From assembly GCA_019114305.1 (NCBI GenBank), contig DXFU01000031.1, positions 1 through 64,000 of the forward strand: DNA of 64,000 nt, written 5' to 3'. Source of the stretch: Candidatus Hungatella pullicola (GTDB taxonomy: Bacteria; Bacillota; Clostridia; Lachnospirales; Lachnospiraceae). The notes under the pieces are model-generated. The model saw nothing but the letters and a program-made list of their open reading frames with translations, ran no database searches and was not told the origin of the DNA. Positions 54,220-63,780 of the stretch are shown one piece after another. Made by a program: the position numbers and the translations under genes. The first letter of the stretch is position 1, and each line of letters starts with the position of its first letter.

Positions 54220-55050
54220 TTATAAATTATGAAAAATTGGCTTCATTTTTTCGTAAGTGCAAAATTGCGCAAATCCAATTGATTTTAACAATTCTTTTGT
54301 TTCTTTAATATACGCGCCTAAATGCTCTGGTTTATGGCTGTCGCTTCCAATGGTAATCACTCTGCCTCCTAATTGGTAATAAAGCCGCAGTATATCCTGG
54401 GATGGGGTTGTATCTGCCAGTCCGTATCTGTGGGAAGAAGTATTTACTTCAATACCCTTTCCGTCTTGAATCACCTGTTTCAAAATTTCTTCCACGTATG
54501 GTTTGATTTTCTGAAACGGGTAGACTCCATTTTTATCATACCGAACAATTAAATCCACGTGACCCAGTACGCTGTAATTCTTATAATGCCTTACCAGATT
54601 CAGCATTTCCTCATAATAGCGCCGGTTATATTCTTTCTGGGTTTTCCCCTTTTGAAAATCCTGTGTCCAGAATTCCTTATCCTCCACCTGATGAACGGAT
54701 AAAATAATAAAATCAAATGGGTACCTGCCAAACAATGACTCAAACTGAGGAATTGTATGTACTTGCATGCCAAATTCCAAGCCAAGTTTCATTGCAATTC
54801 TGTCTCCATATCTGTTCTGCAGTTTTCCAATTTGTTCCATGTATCTGGGATAATCCACATTGGCAAGAGGTTCGCCCTTTCGGTATGTAACATCCCTTCC
54901 GGAATCCCAGTCAATTTTTATACCGTAATCCACATGGTCAGTAAAACAAATCTCATCCAATCCCATATGAATTGCATCTTTCACTACCTCCTCCATAGGA
55001 TATACAGAATCGTCGCTAAATTCTGTGTGTACATGATAATCCGCCAACAT
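54220..55050 (-). CDS. PHP-domain phosphoesterase, histidinol phosphatase-like
   Basis: A 276-aa metallophosphoesterase. DYHVHTEFSDDS, EICFTDHVDYG, GLEFGMQ and a late GSDSHKPEHLG supply the PHP metal ligands. HisJ-type histidinol phosphatases look like this, but no other his genes are nearby, so other phosphoester substrates are possible. It is convergent with the SDR gene and lies downstream of the lipoprotein gene. Confidence 0.88.
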   Translation of the reverse strand: MLADYHVHTEFSDDSVYPMEEVVKDAIHMGLDEICFTDHVDYGIKIDWDSGRDVTYRKGEPLANVDYPRYMEQIGKLQNRYGDRIAMKLGLEFGMQVHTIPQFESLFGRYPFDFIILSVHQVEDKEFWTQDFQKGKTQKEYNRRYYEEMLNLVRHYKNYSVLGHVDLIVRYDKNGVYPFQKIKPYVEEILKQVIQDGKGIEVNTSSHRYGLADTTPSQDILRLYYQLGGRVITIGSDSHKPEHLGAYIKETKELLKSIGFAQFCTYEKMKPIFHNL

Positions 55051-55092
55051 ATTCCCTCTTCCCCCTTATCTGATATAAACCAATCCATTCAT

Positions 55093-56793
55093 TTATCCTG
55101 CAAAGATCAGCCCGTCAAACAGCTCCTCAATATTTTTGCCATCAATTGTATGGGGCCAATTTTCTCCCTTTATCTCAAACTGATATTGGATTCCGTCCCC
55201 AGTCTCTGCGGTCACCCGGCTTTTCTCGTCTGTAGCTGTCACAAAAAGTTCTGTTCCCGCTGCAATCCTGGTTTTTTTCTGAAATCCGCTGCCCTCACAG
55301 GCAGATATCTCCTGGACAGCAACCACCCGCCAGCGATCCACGGTAAATTCTGTGTCATCAGTCCGGGGCAGGCCGTTCTCTCCAATGCTGTAAAGTTTTC
55401 TGATGGGGAAGGTAGAAAAAAGACCGCCTCTGGAGGAAAGCCAGAAGGACTGAGCGTCCATGGGAATGTCTCCGTACATTCCATAGGAAAATTGACTGAC
55501 TTTCGTGTCTGCTCCCCGCTCTTTCAACTCCTCCAGATCCACAATGTTCAGATAATGGTAATCGTTGTCTGTACGGCAGTCTCCATAGAAATATTTTCTC
55601 CCATCTGAATTCTCCATTATCCAGGCAGAGGCTACTCCATAGGTACCATTAAATTCCACACTCTGCCCGTCTGCCCAGAGAACATACATCTGTTCCATAT
55701 TGCTCACAGTCCCCGGCTCAAGGCGAATAATCTCCTCTGTCTTGTCACCGTCCACATCCAGCTTTCTCTCCTGGTAAGGAAAAAGCTGCCAGACGTTTTC
55801 CTCTTCTGCCGGAGTCCACTGTTCTCCAATTCCCACTGTTTTTTCCTCATAGGGAACGGTAACTGTTACAGTTCCCAACGCCCAGGGACCAATTTCGTAA
55901 GGAGAAAAATAAACCTTCATGCCGTCTGGCCCCAGCGCCCATGAAAGCTCATAAACACGGCCATTTGCGCTCTCTCCAAGCACCTCACGGCGAACCACAT
56001 CCTCCCACCCTTGAAAAAGTTCCTCCCTGTATTCTCCGCTGCTTAAGGACTGAACCAAATAGCTGCAAAGCCCATCTAAACTGGATACCACATCTTCCAG
56101 TTCCAGCTTTTTTCCGCTTTGACTGTCGTATGTATATCCGGACACAGCAACATTGCCGTGTGCTCCTCCCGTATAGCTGTATACCTGCTCCTGAAACGAC
56201 AGGACCCGTTGATCCCCTCTCAAAATCTTTGTGTCAAATTGCGTGCAATAAGCTTGAAATCCATGGGGATCCCCATTCCAATGCTCCTGAGCCGCCTCCT
56301 TCAGCCGGGATCTTTCACGTTCCAGATCCAGCGCCCTCTGATTGCTGTAATTGGCAAGAGCCTCGTTGAGAGCTTCAAAGCCTGAGTCCCGGACAGACAG
56401 CATAGAAGAACTCCCTTTCCACAGCATAAGGGAGGAATCCGTTCCATAATCAGACACAGCGTTTGTTTTCAGAACTACATGAAGCCGGCTGTTTTGAACG
56501 GAGTCTCTTTCTATTTCAGCTTCTGTCTGCCCCTCACCGCCATCTTCCGTACGGCCAGATTCTGTCTGATCTTCCTTTTCTTCTCCTCCCCTGCCTCCAT
56601 TCTCATCTTTCTGCAAATTCTCCTGTCCGGAACTACTCTTTGGACCGCTCCAGCTTTTCCACGAGGTTTCTGTCTCTTTGCAGAACTCCTCTGGATCCAC
56701 TGACTTCTGTCCTGAACATCCACTAAGTATGAAAGCCAATGCCAGCAGACGGACTGCATATTTTATAAAATAACGTGCGCTTTTTCTTCTCAT
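55093..56793 (-). CDS. DUF3298-containing lipoprotein
   Basis: A 566-aa secreted lipoprotein with signal peptide and lipobox LSGC. After a long Glu/Gly/Ser-rich low-complexity linker (about 30-75) comes a DUF4163/DUF3298-like domain (SYTGGAHGNVAVSGYTYD, and SPYEIGPWALGTVTVTV) and a C-terminal region probably outside the cell. DUF3298 is found in peptidoglycan deacetylase-type and unknown cell-surface proteins. The ATG at 56793 follows GGGGGAG. Function unknown. Confidence 0.85.
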   Translation of the reverse strand: MRRKSARYFIKYAVRLLALAFILSGCSGQKSVDPEEFCKETETSWKSWSGPKSSSGQENLQKDENGGRGGEEKEDQTESGRTEDGGEGQTEAEIERDSVQNSRLHVVLKTNAVSDYGTDSSLMLWKGSSSMLSVRDSGFEALNEALANYSNQRALDLERERSRLKEAAQEHWNGDPHGFQAYCTQFDTKILRGDQRVLSFQEQVYSYTGGAHGNVAVSGYTYDSQSGKKLELEDVVSSLDGLCSYLVQSLSSGEYREELFQGWEDVVRREVLGESANGRVYELSWALGPDGMKVYFSPYEIGPWALGTVTVTVPYEEKTVGIGEQWTPAEEENVWQLFPYQERKLDVDGDKTEEIIRLEPGTVSNMEQMYVLWADGQSVEFNGTYGVASAWIMENSDGRKYFYGDCRTDNDYHYLNIVDLEELKERGADTKVSQFSYGMYGDIPMDAQSFWLSSRGGLFSTFPIRKLYSIGENGLPRTDDTEFTVDRWRVVAVQEISACEGSGFQKKTRIAAGTELFVTATDEKSRVTAETGDGIQYQFEIKGENWPHTIDGKNIEELFDGLIFAG

Positions 56794-56892
56794 TTCTCTC
56801 CCCCTCTGCACCATACGTTTTCCATATTACCATTGTAGCAGATTTTCCCTGTTATTTCTTTACATACGCTTTAATAATTTCTGTATAATTGT

Positions 56893-56920
56893 TTGCCATT
56901 TTTCTAATCCGTGATAGAAT
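56893..56920 (+). promoter_or_regulatory. Promoter of the EamA gene
   Basis: TTGCCA at 56893-56898, 16-nt spacer, TAGAAT at 56915-56920. Confidence 0.55.
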
Positions 56921-56978
56921 AGAAACGCTGCATAAATCAGCCTAAATTCAATAAATAACCTGACAGGGAGAATGTATT

Positions 56979-57875
56979 ATGAACACACTGGAAAAGCACC
57001 CTATGATTCTGATTGTCATTGGAATTATGGGTATCTCATTATCCTCTATCTTAGTAAAATACGCCCAGTCCCCATCTGTTGTCACGGCGGCTTATCGTCT
57101 GCTGTGGACAGTTTTCCTGATGACGCCTGCTGTTATTTGTTCCAGTAAACGCCGTCAGGAGCTTCTCTCCATAGATCGAAGGACAATTTTTCTCTGTATT
57201 CTCAGCGGCATCTTTCTTGCCCTTCATTTTACAATCTGGTTTGAGTCCTTAAACCATACTTCAGTGGCCAGTTCCACAACAATTGTGTGTACAGAGGTTA
57301 TCTGGGTAGCTTTGGGGTGGCGTCTGTTTCTCAAAGGACAGCTGACCAAAAAAGTCGGCATAGCCATTGCCGTCACTTTAAGTGGCAGTGTCCTAATTGC
57401 TTTATCCGATTCTTCCGGCAGCGGCAGTCATTTATACGGAGATATCCTGGCTCTTCTGGCCGCCATTGCGGTGGCGGTCTATACTCTGATCGGAAGAATC
57501 GTCCGCGCCACTGTTTCCACCACCGTATATACCTACCTGGTATACACGGCCTGCGCCATTACCCTTGTCACCATGACGTTTGCCCAGAATCTCACCTTAA
57601 CCGGATATGGTTTTGGCAGTATTTTTGTAGGCTTACTTCTTGCGGTTTTCTCAACCATTCTGGGGCACAGTATTTTCAGCTGGTGTCTGAAATTTTTATC
57701 CCCTGCCTTTGTATCAGCCTCCAAGCTGTGCGAACCAGCTGTCGCTGCTGTATTTGCAGCATTTCTCTTTCACGAAATTCCAAAACCTCTCCAGATATTG
57801 GGTGGACTGGTAATCATCGTAGGGGTGATCTATTACTCACGGATTGAGAATCAAACGGCTGGGAATGATGCTTAA
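56979..57875 (+). CDS. EamA/DMT family transporter
   Basis: Ten-helix drug/metabolite transporter of 298 aa, with two EamA repeats: the first from GIMGISLSSILVKYAQSP, the second after the central YGDILALLAAIAVAVYT. The proline and FHEIP segment near the end is typical. The substrate is unknown, perhaps amino acids or metabolites. AGGGAGA precedes the ATG. It ends before the module boundary at 57.9 kb. Confidence 0.9.
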   Translation: MNTLEKHPMILIVIGIMGISLSSILVKYAQSPSVVTAAYRLLWTVFLMTPAVICSSKRRQELLSIDRRTIFLCILSGIFLALHFTIWFESLNHTSVASSTTIVCTEVIWVALGWRLFLKGQLTKKVGIAIAVTLSGSVLIALSDSSGSGSHLYGDILALLAAIAVAVYTLIGRIVRATVSTTVYTYLVYTACAITLVTMTFAQNLTLTGYGFGSIFVGLLLAVFSTILGHSIFSWCLKFLSPAFVSASKLCEPAVAAVFAAFLFHEIPKPLQILGGLVIIVGVIYYSRIENQTAGNDA

Positions 57876-57980
57876 CTTATAGTGCACCTTAGGGTCTATA
57901 TGTAATGATATGATTAAAGCCGTATTATCTGCTGCGGCTGTCACAGCAAATACAGCCATGTGTACAGCCGCGGGATACCT

Positions 57981-58190
57981 TCATCCCGCTTTCTGCCGCC
58001 TATATCCCAGCGGGAAAAGCAGCAAAATTAAGTATGACGTCTTTGATACGTCCACGTTCCTGAACTTCTTCTGATCAGATTCTGTATATTGTTTTCTAAC
58101 CGCTTTCAAGGCAGACGTGATTCCTATGTAATCGACAATCAAACCGTCTTCATTATTTTCAAATCGGACACAAATCTTCATCTCCTAATC
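57981..58190 (-). pseudogene. hsdR: Fragment of type I restriction endonuclease HsdR
   Basis: On the minus strand about 50 residues read ICVRFENNEDGLIVDYIGIT, then SALKAVRKQYTESDQKK and VDVSKTSY, closely resembling the VDYIG...ALK...YTE.D.K segment of HsdR subunits just after the helicase core. No start-linked N-terminus, helicase or nuclease domain is present, so it is a leftover of a larger gene. The rest of 57876-58284 holds only a GCGGGAT/ATCCCGC hairpin and the upstream region of the response regulator. Confidence 0.6.
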
Positions 58191-58284
58191 ATATGTTAAA
58201 ATTTATAATATCTAATTGTTATAAACGTGAATTTCTCCATAGTAAATTCATATTTCTTTGCTATACTGCAAAAGGTGATTGCTT

Positions 58285-58953
58285 ATGAAAAACATTTTAG
58301 TTGTAGAAGACGAACCAGATATTCAAGAATTACTCTGTACTTACCTACAGGATGCCGGGTATGGGACAACCGTCGCTGGGGACGGCGTGGAAGCTATGTC
58401 TTTGTTCCAATTACAGACTTTTGATTTGATTCTGCTTGACGTCATGCTCCCTAAGATCGACGGTTTCGGAGTCTGTGAATTAATCCGCCACCAGTCTCAG
58501 GTGCCGATCCTAATGCTTACAGCCCTGGATACAGAAGAACAGCAACTACACGGCTTCAGACTGGATATTGACGATTATGTAACGAAGCCTTTCTCCATGC
58601 CTATTCTTCTGGAGAAAATTCGTGTTATACTCCGTCGCAGTAATGAACCAGAAGGGGAAAATAGCCTGCACTATCGTGATCTGGTCATGAACCTGAACAC
58701 CAGAGAAGTTATCCTGGCTGGCAGGCCTTTGGAATTGACTGCGCGGGAATTTGAATTGCTGCATACCTTTTTGTCTGCCCCTGGCCGGGTATTTACCAGA
58801 GAAATGCTGCTTGCCAAGCTTTGGGGTTATGATTTTTACGGAGACGAACGGGTGGTTGACAGCCACATCAAAAATCTTCGCCGTAAACTGAAACGAGACT
58901 ATATAGAAACTATGAGAGGGGTGGGATATCGTGTTGCGAAAGAAACTCGCTGA
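58285..58953 (+). CDS. OmpR-type response regulator
   Basis: A 222-aa regulator. Phospho-acceptor Asp52 lies in LLDVMLP, with acidic residues VVEDE near the start and Lys in YVTKPF. A winged-helix DNA-binding domain follows (ELTAREFELLHTFLSAPG, DERVVDSHIKNLRRKL). The ATG at 58285 (AAAGGTG upstream) is chosen over a TTG two codons before. It overlaps the sensor kinase by 23 nt and forms the regulatory part of the G+C-rich module. Confidence 0.95.
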   Translation: MKNILVVEDEPDIQELLCTYLQDAGYGTTVAGDGVEAMSLFQLQTFDLILLDVMLPKIDGFGVCELIRHQSQVPILMLTALDTEEQQLHGFRLDIDDYVTKPFSMPILLEKIRVILRRSNEPEGENSLHYRDLVMNLNTREVILAGRPLELTAREFELLHTFLSAPGRVFTREMLLAKLWGYDFYGDERVVDSHIKNLRRKLKRDYIETMRGVGYRVAKETR

Positions 58954-60406
58954 AAGTCTTACTGCCCGTATCTTCGTCATTACTGCTCTGATTCTTTTGG
59001 GCGCTGGAACCATTACCTTTGGTCTGATTGCCTGGGCTACTCCCAATACCTACGCTGCTATTGTTAATGATGAGCTGACTCGGCAGGTAAATACGCTTGT
59101 GGAAAAACTGGCCCACACTGCATTGGACGACTGCGGATCATTGCTGGACGAATTCATCCGCTCCTCCAAGGCAAATGCCATACTGATAGGGCCAAACGGC
59201 GAGATTACTGAAACTGGCTCTCAGCTTGCCATTCAGCCAGTGTATGAAGATGATACAACGATGGTCACAATATCTGAAGGTGATCCCACTGTTACTTACA
59301 CCACCGAAGGAACCAAAGCAGATGACACAGTAATTGTCACTATGTCTGAACAGGCTGCGATCACTTCTGATGTACGCTTTAGCGACCGGACAGATCTATA
59401 CACCCTCTATGTCACCCCACGGGTGGAGGCAGAAAATCTGGTAGTACGAACGCTCGTTCAAATGGCTCCGTGGCTACTATTGGTCCTGCTGGCATTTTCT
59501 TTGCTATGTGCCTTTGTATACTCCCGTTATGTTACCCGCCCCATTGTGCGGCTTAGCAGTATCGCAGGTAAAATGGCGAAACTTGACTTCAACTGGTCCT
59601 GTGAAGAGACCCGCCGAGATGAGATTGGACAACTTGGCCGCAGTCTGGACGAGATGGCCCGGCGGCTTGACGCAGCTCTGCAGAAATTAAAGGCTTCCAA
59701 CCATGCCCTGCGCGGAGAAGTCGAGCAGGAACGGGAGCTGGATCGGCAGCGGATGTCATTCTTCTCTGCTGCCTCCCATGAGTTAAAAACACCAGTAACG
59801 ATCCTGAAGGGTCAGTTGACCGGGATGCTGGAAGGCGTTGGGATCTATAAAGATCGGGACAAATACCTGCTGCGCTCGCTTCAAGTGATAGAACGCATGG
59901 AAAATCTAATTAAAGAGATGCTGACCATCTCTCGGATGGAAGCAGGCTCGATTACCGGCAAGAAGGCGCAAGTAGATCTATCTGCTTTGGTAGAACGGCA
60001 GCTCTCCTCGGATGCCGAACTTCTGGAACAGCGCAGCCAACACCTGATATCCCAACTGGCACCGGGAATTACCGTTAAAGGAGATCCCTCCCTACTGGGC
60101 AAGGCCGTGGGGAACCTACTTTCCAACGCTTCCCTCTACTCCCCCAGTCGCGCCCAGATCCGCGTGTGGTGTGGGAGGCTGGAAGGGCGCCCGGCTCTGA
60201 CCGTGGAGAACACCGACGCATATATCAGTGAAGACGCTCTGCCCCATCTTTTTGAGGCTTTTTACAGGGAAGAAAACTCCCGAAACCGCAGTACTGGAGG
60301 GAGCGGTTTAGGACTCTATCTGGTGAGGATGATTCTGGAACGACATGGAGCGACTTGTGCCATAGAGAATACAGACATGGGAGTAAAAGCGACTGTTCTC
60401 TTTTAG
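58931..60406 (+). CDS. Sensor histidine kinase
   Basis: A 491-aa membrane kinase, GTG start. Two membrane helices flank an extracellular sensor domain of about 130 residues (roughly 35-165), then HAMP, then the DHp helix with His283 in ASHELKTP, and an ATPase domain with N box NLLSNASLYSP and GGSGLGLYLV. It resembles VanS/BceS-type sensors of antibiotics or peptides. The stimulus is unknown; it should act on the overlapping response regulator. Confidence 0.94.
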   Translation: MLRKKLAESLTARIFVITALILLGAGTITFGLIAWATPNTYAAIVNDELTRQVNTLVEKLAHTALDDCGSLLDEFIRSSKANAILIGPNGEITETGSQLAIQPVYEDDTTMVTISEGDPTVTYTTEGTKADDTVIVTMSEQAAITSDVRFSDRTDLYTLYVTPRVEAENLVVRTLVQMAPWLLLVLLAFSLLCAFVYSRYVTRPIVRLSSIAGKMAKLDFNWSCEETRRDEIGQLGRSLDEMARRLDAALQKLKASNHALRGEVEQERELDRQRMSFFSAASHELKTPVTILKGQLTGMLEGVGIYKDRDKYLLRSLQVIERMENLIKEMLTISRMEAGSITGKKAQVDLSALVERQLSSDAELLEQRSQHLISQLAPGITVKGDPSLLGKAVGNLLSNASLYSPSRAQIRVWCGRLEGRPALTVENTDAYISEDALPHLFEAFYREENSRNRSTGGSGLGLYLVRMILERHGATCAIENTDMGVKATVLF

Positions 60407-60733
60407 CGCACGCAACGGTAGTGAAGAATTTGAACTATTTTCACATTTTGAAGTGACCGCTGAGGTCCCAACCGTTTTGTTCGCAATTACTACATAAAAA
60501 ATACAGCGGCATTGCCATCTGCGGATCTAAAAAGAAAGTTAATAAACTCACGGGCAGCATGCCGTTGTTGCGATAAATCTCATAGGTGGATTGAGCGTAA
60601 AAGGTGACAGCAAAATATGCTGCCTTCCCTTTTATACTACATATCCTCCACACAAAACACATATTATGTCCAAATCCGCTCCATATAGCCCTGGTATTCT
60701 TTCTCCATATCAAGCAGAAAGGAACCAAACGAT
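60407..60733. other. 327-nt gap upstream of the ABC genes
   Basis: No gene with support. The minus strand has an open frame of 95 codons with Cys- and aromatic-rich residues but no recognisable motif and no convincing ribosome binding site, and it runs into the start region of the ABC gene. No clear sigma-A promoter was found; the response regulator could act here. Confidence 0.5.
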
Positions 60734-61594
60734 ATGGAAATTAACATTCAAAATGTCAGTATGACCTATTCAAACGGGAAACAGGTGCTGAAAAATCTCA
60801 ACCTCCACCTGAAGTCCCCCAGCCTAATCGGTTTGCTGGGTCCCAACGGCGCAGGTAAATCTACTCTGATGAAACTGTTGGTAGCCGCGCTCATGCCCAC
60901 GGTCGGCTCCATCCAGATGGACGGCCGGCCACTCGCCAAAACAGACCGGCTCCTAAAAGCAAGACTGGGCTATTTACCCCAAGACTTCGGTTTGTTTGAT
61001 GAACTGACAGTCACACAATTCCTCGACTATATGGCCACCCTCAAAGGGATACATGATCCCAAACCCGCCATTCAAAAGACAATTCATGCAGTCAATCTGG
61101 AGGAGAAAGCGAGAGCAAAGATACGCACCCTCTCCGGCGGCCAGCGCCAGCGAGTGGGAATCGCCCAAGCACTTTTGGGTAATCCTCCCTTCCTGATTTT
61201 TGACGAACCCACGGTGGGCCTGGACCCGGAGGAACGCCTCCGCTTTCGCCACCTGTTTTCCCACACTGCGGAGGATCGGCTGGTACTGCTCAGCACCCAT
61301 ATCATTGAAGATGTTCAGTCCGTGTGTGATCAGATCGTGATCATCAATCATGGACAAATTCTATTTACCGGCACACCGGAACAGCTGATCCAAAGTGCCG
61401 CCGGCCATGTGGGCGTTTTTTGGGAAAAGGATGAAATTCAGGAAAAAGGACTGCACATCACCGCTCGGGTGAACACCAGTCAGGGTATTCGCTGTCGGGC
61501 AATAGCAGACAAACTTCCGTCCTATATACAAGCTGATGAGCCATCGCTGGAGGACGCTTACCTCTACCTCATCTCACGGGAGGTGACACAATGA
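60734..61594 (+). CDS. ABC transporter ATPase (bacitracin/lantibiotic-type)
   Basis: A 286-aa ATPase with Walker A GPNGAGKST, signature LSGGQRQR, Walker B FLIFDEPTVGLD and switch His in LLSTHI. The C-terminal extension is typical of the ATP-binding partners of ABC-2 permeases (drug, bacteriocin or lipid exporters). Its stop overlaps the start of the M1-fused permease by four bases, so the two are coupled. Confidence 0.93.
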   Translation: MEINIQNVSMTYSNGKQVLKNLNLHLKSPSLIGLLGPNGAGKSTLMKLLVAALMPTVGSIQMDGRPLAKTDRLLKARLGYLPQDFGLFDELTVTQFLDYMATLKGIHDPKPAIQKTIHAVNLEEKARAKIRTLSGGQRQRVGIAQALLGNPPFLIFDEPTVGLDPEERLRFRHLFSHTAEDRLVLLSTHIIEDVQSVCDQIVIINHGQILFTGTPEQLIQSAAGHVGVFWEKDEIQEKGLHITARVNTSQGIRCRAIADKLPSYIQADEPSLEDAYLYLISREVTQ

Positions 61595-63780
61595 AAGCAT
61601 TGTTTCTCTTTCCCCTGGAACTTGGGCGGCTGCTGCAAAGCCGCCTCACCTGGCTTATTGTTTTACTGACATTGATTTCTCCGGTAACAGGTCTTGTTCT
61701 TTATAAACCGGCCAAAGCCAGCACGATGCTCACTCTCTATCTCGCCAATCCTGCCATCGCCGGAGGTGTTGTTGGCGGCATCCTGTTCGGTCTGCTCACG
61801 GTGTTTGAACTGGATCGCGTCAGCCGCAGCCAGGTAAATGTGCTGATGGATGCAGCGGTGTCCCCGCTGGCCATGGCTCTGGTACGCATGCCGGCTCTGC
61901 TGGCAGCGGCAGTACTGACCATGGTTCTCACCATGCTTCTATGGCTTCCTATCAGCTGGGGGATAATCGGCTCGATCTTTAGCATCATGGATTATGTGCT
62001 GGCTTATCTGCTCCTCATGGGGCTGGCTTTTCCCCTGTCAATTCTAGCTGCGGCAGCAGCCTATCAGTTCACACAGCGGGCAGATCTGTCCTTGGTACTG
62101 TTTGCCGCTTTTGCAGCACTGAGCCTGACGGTCTGGGCAGACAACTGGCAGCTCTGCTGGCTGAATCCCTGCGTGTGGGCGCTGTCGGATGATTTCTCCA
62201 ACTTTCGCCTTTTCCGCTCAGTGGCCTGGATGCGTCTGACTTGGCTGGCAGCACTGGCCGGGGTATGGGCGGTTTCCTATCTCTGCATCCGGCAATATGG
62301 GAAAGGGTTCTTCGGCTCCCTGATCCGGAATATGCGGCGGGCTTACCGTCCCGTCATCGCCTTGGCACTCTTGGCCTGCTCCGGAACCGCTTACGCCGTC
62401 CAGCCACTGGTGGACCACAGTAATTCAGACCAGATGGCCATGACCTTTTATGAGATTCCATATGCAGAGAGTGTGGTCTGCACCGGCCGCAGCGCCCAGG
62501 TGTTCCCGGACACTTCTGCGGGCTCCATTTCTGGCATAGCATCCTATCAATTCCAGAACACTTCCGGTCAAGAGCAGAATATAGCTTTCGGCGTCAATCC
62601 CGGCTACACATTTTCCAATGTACAAGCCAACGGTGAGGATGTACCATTCTCTGTGAGCGATTACCAGGAGTATAACGAGGCCATGCTGGAGGTGACCATT
62701 CCTGCCGAAGGACAGATAGAACTGACCATGGCGTACAGCGGGTTCCCCCAGGAGAGCTACAATATGTCCACTATGCAGGGCAGCAAAGAGATCAGTTCCC
62801 AATACCTGTGCCTGGAAAACTCCGTCCTTTCTCCACGCCTGATAAATGTGCTTCCGGGTGAAAACGGGTATCCCTCCACCATCGAGATCACGCTGCCCGG
62901 TTCCATGACCGTGATCCCCTTTGGGTCCAGTGAAGCGGAGGTGTTGGCGGAACATGACAACGGTACGAAAACCTGGCGTTATGAGGTCAACAGTGCCGGT
63001 GGCATCCTCTATGCTGGCGACTACGTCCAAGAGGTCATCCAAGCCGGAGGCATGACCATCGAATTCTACTATGGCCGCAAGCATCAGGCTGTCATGGAGG
63101 GCGCCAGGGCGGTGGATGCAGTCAAAGCGGTGGTGGATTACTGCACAGAACACTATGGCTCCTTGTCCTTCGGCACCGGCGAGACACTCAAGCTCATCCA
63201 AAGCCGGGTTGTAGGTGGGGGCTATGCTGCCAATGGCGCCAGTCTGATGGACGAGGCGGACTTTACCGCAGACAACCTGGGCAATACCAGCAAGGGCGGC
63301 AGTTTTGGTGAAGTCATGATCCACGAACTGGTCCATCAGTGGTGGGGCCTGGGCAATATGTTCGACACCTGGGATGCAACAAGCCCCTGGTCTGCTGAGG
63401 GGCTGACTGTCTACACCACCTACCGCATTGTCAAAGAACTGTACGGCAAAGCCTATGCCCAGGAGCATTATATTGACCAGTGGCAGCAGGCGGTGGATGA
63501 CTACTATCTGGACTTTTATGTGCGCTATCCCAACTATCTTGCGAATCTGCCTGAAGACAAGCAGTTAGAGATCATGGAGAACCTGACGTATGTGCGGCAA
63601 TACTGCGAGATGCCGCTGAAAATTTTGAAAGCGGAACAATTGATAGGCGGTGAGGAGGCCATAGACCAAATCTTAAACAGTCTGTTTAACAGAGAACCGG
63701 ATCCTATGTTCCCCTATCTGACCTATCAGAATTTCTTAGATGCCTGTGGGCTAACAGAGGAGGATCTGAACCTTGATTAA
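61591..63780 (+). CDS. ABC-2-type permease fused to an M1-peptidase-like domain
   Basis: A 729-aa protein: the first part (about residues 1-265) has several membrane helices of an ABC-2 type permease, and the remainder is an extracytoplasmic domain like an M1 aminopeptidase. The zinc motif HELVH is at 578-582 (HQWWGLG following), and a Glu at 603 in SAEGL is a plausible third ligand, two residues further on than usual. The GxMEN substrate motif was not found. G+C is high. Exporter with an attached peptidase, possibly for peptide antibiotic detoxification or lipoprotein turnover. Confidence 0.85.
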   Translation: MKALFLFPLELGRLLQSRLTWLIVLLTLISPVTGLVLYKPAKASTMLTLYLANPAIAGGVVGGILFGLLTVFELDRVSRSQVNVLMDAAVSPLAMALVRMPALLAAAVLTMVLTMLLWLPISWGIIGSIFSIMDYVLAYLLLMGLAFPLSILAAAAAYQFTQRADLSLVLFAAFAALSLTVWADNWQLCWLNPCVWALSDDFSNFRLFRSVAWMRLTWLAALAGVWAVSYLCIRQYGKGFFGSLIRNMRRAYRPVIALALLACSGTAYAVQPLVDHSNSDQMAMTFYEIPYAESVVCTGRSAQVFPDTSAGSISGIASYQFQNTSGQEQNIAFGVNPGYTFSNVQANGEDVPFSVSDYQEYNEAMLEVTIPAEGQIELTMAYSGFPQESYNMSTMQGSKEISSQYLCLENSVLSPRLINVLPGENGYPSTIEITLPGSMTVIPFGSSEAEVLAEHDNGTKTWRYEVNSAGGILYAGDYVQEVIQAGGMTIEFYYGRKHQAVMEGARAVDAVKAVVDYCTEHYGSLSFGTGETLKLIQSRVVGGGYAANGASLMDEADFTADNLGNTSKGGSFGEVMIHELVHQWWGLGNMFDTWDATSPWSAEGLTVYTTYRIVKELYGKAYAQEHYIDQWQQAVDDYYLDFYVRYPNYLANLPEDKQLEIMENLTYVRQYCEMPLKILKAEQLIGGEEAIDQILNSLFNREPDPMFPYLTYQNFLDACGLTEEDLNLD

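Noticed and set aside
60441..60728. A 95-codon minus-strand frame
   Set aside because: Open by chance in a gap with unusual composition; no motif, and it would collide with the ABC gene start.
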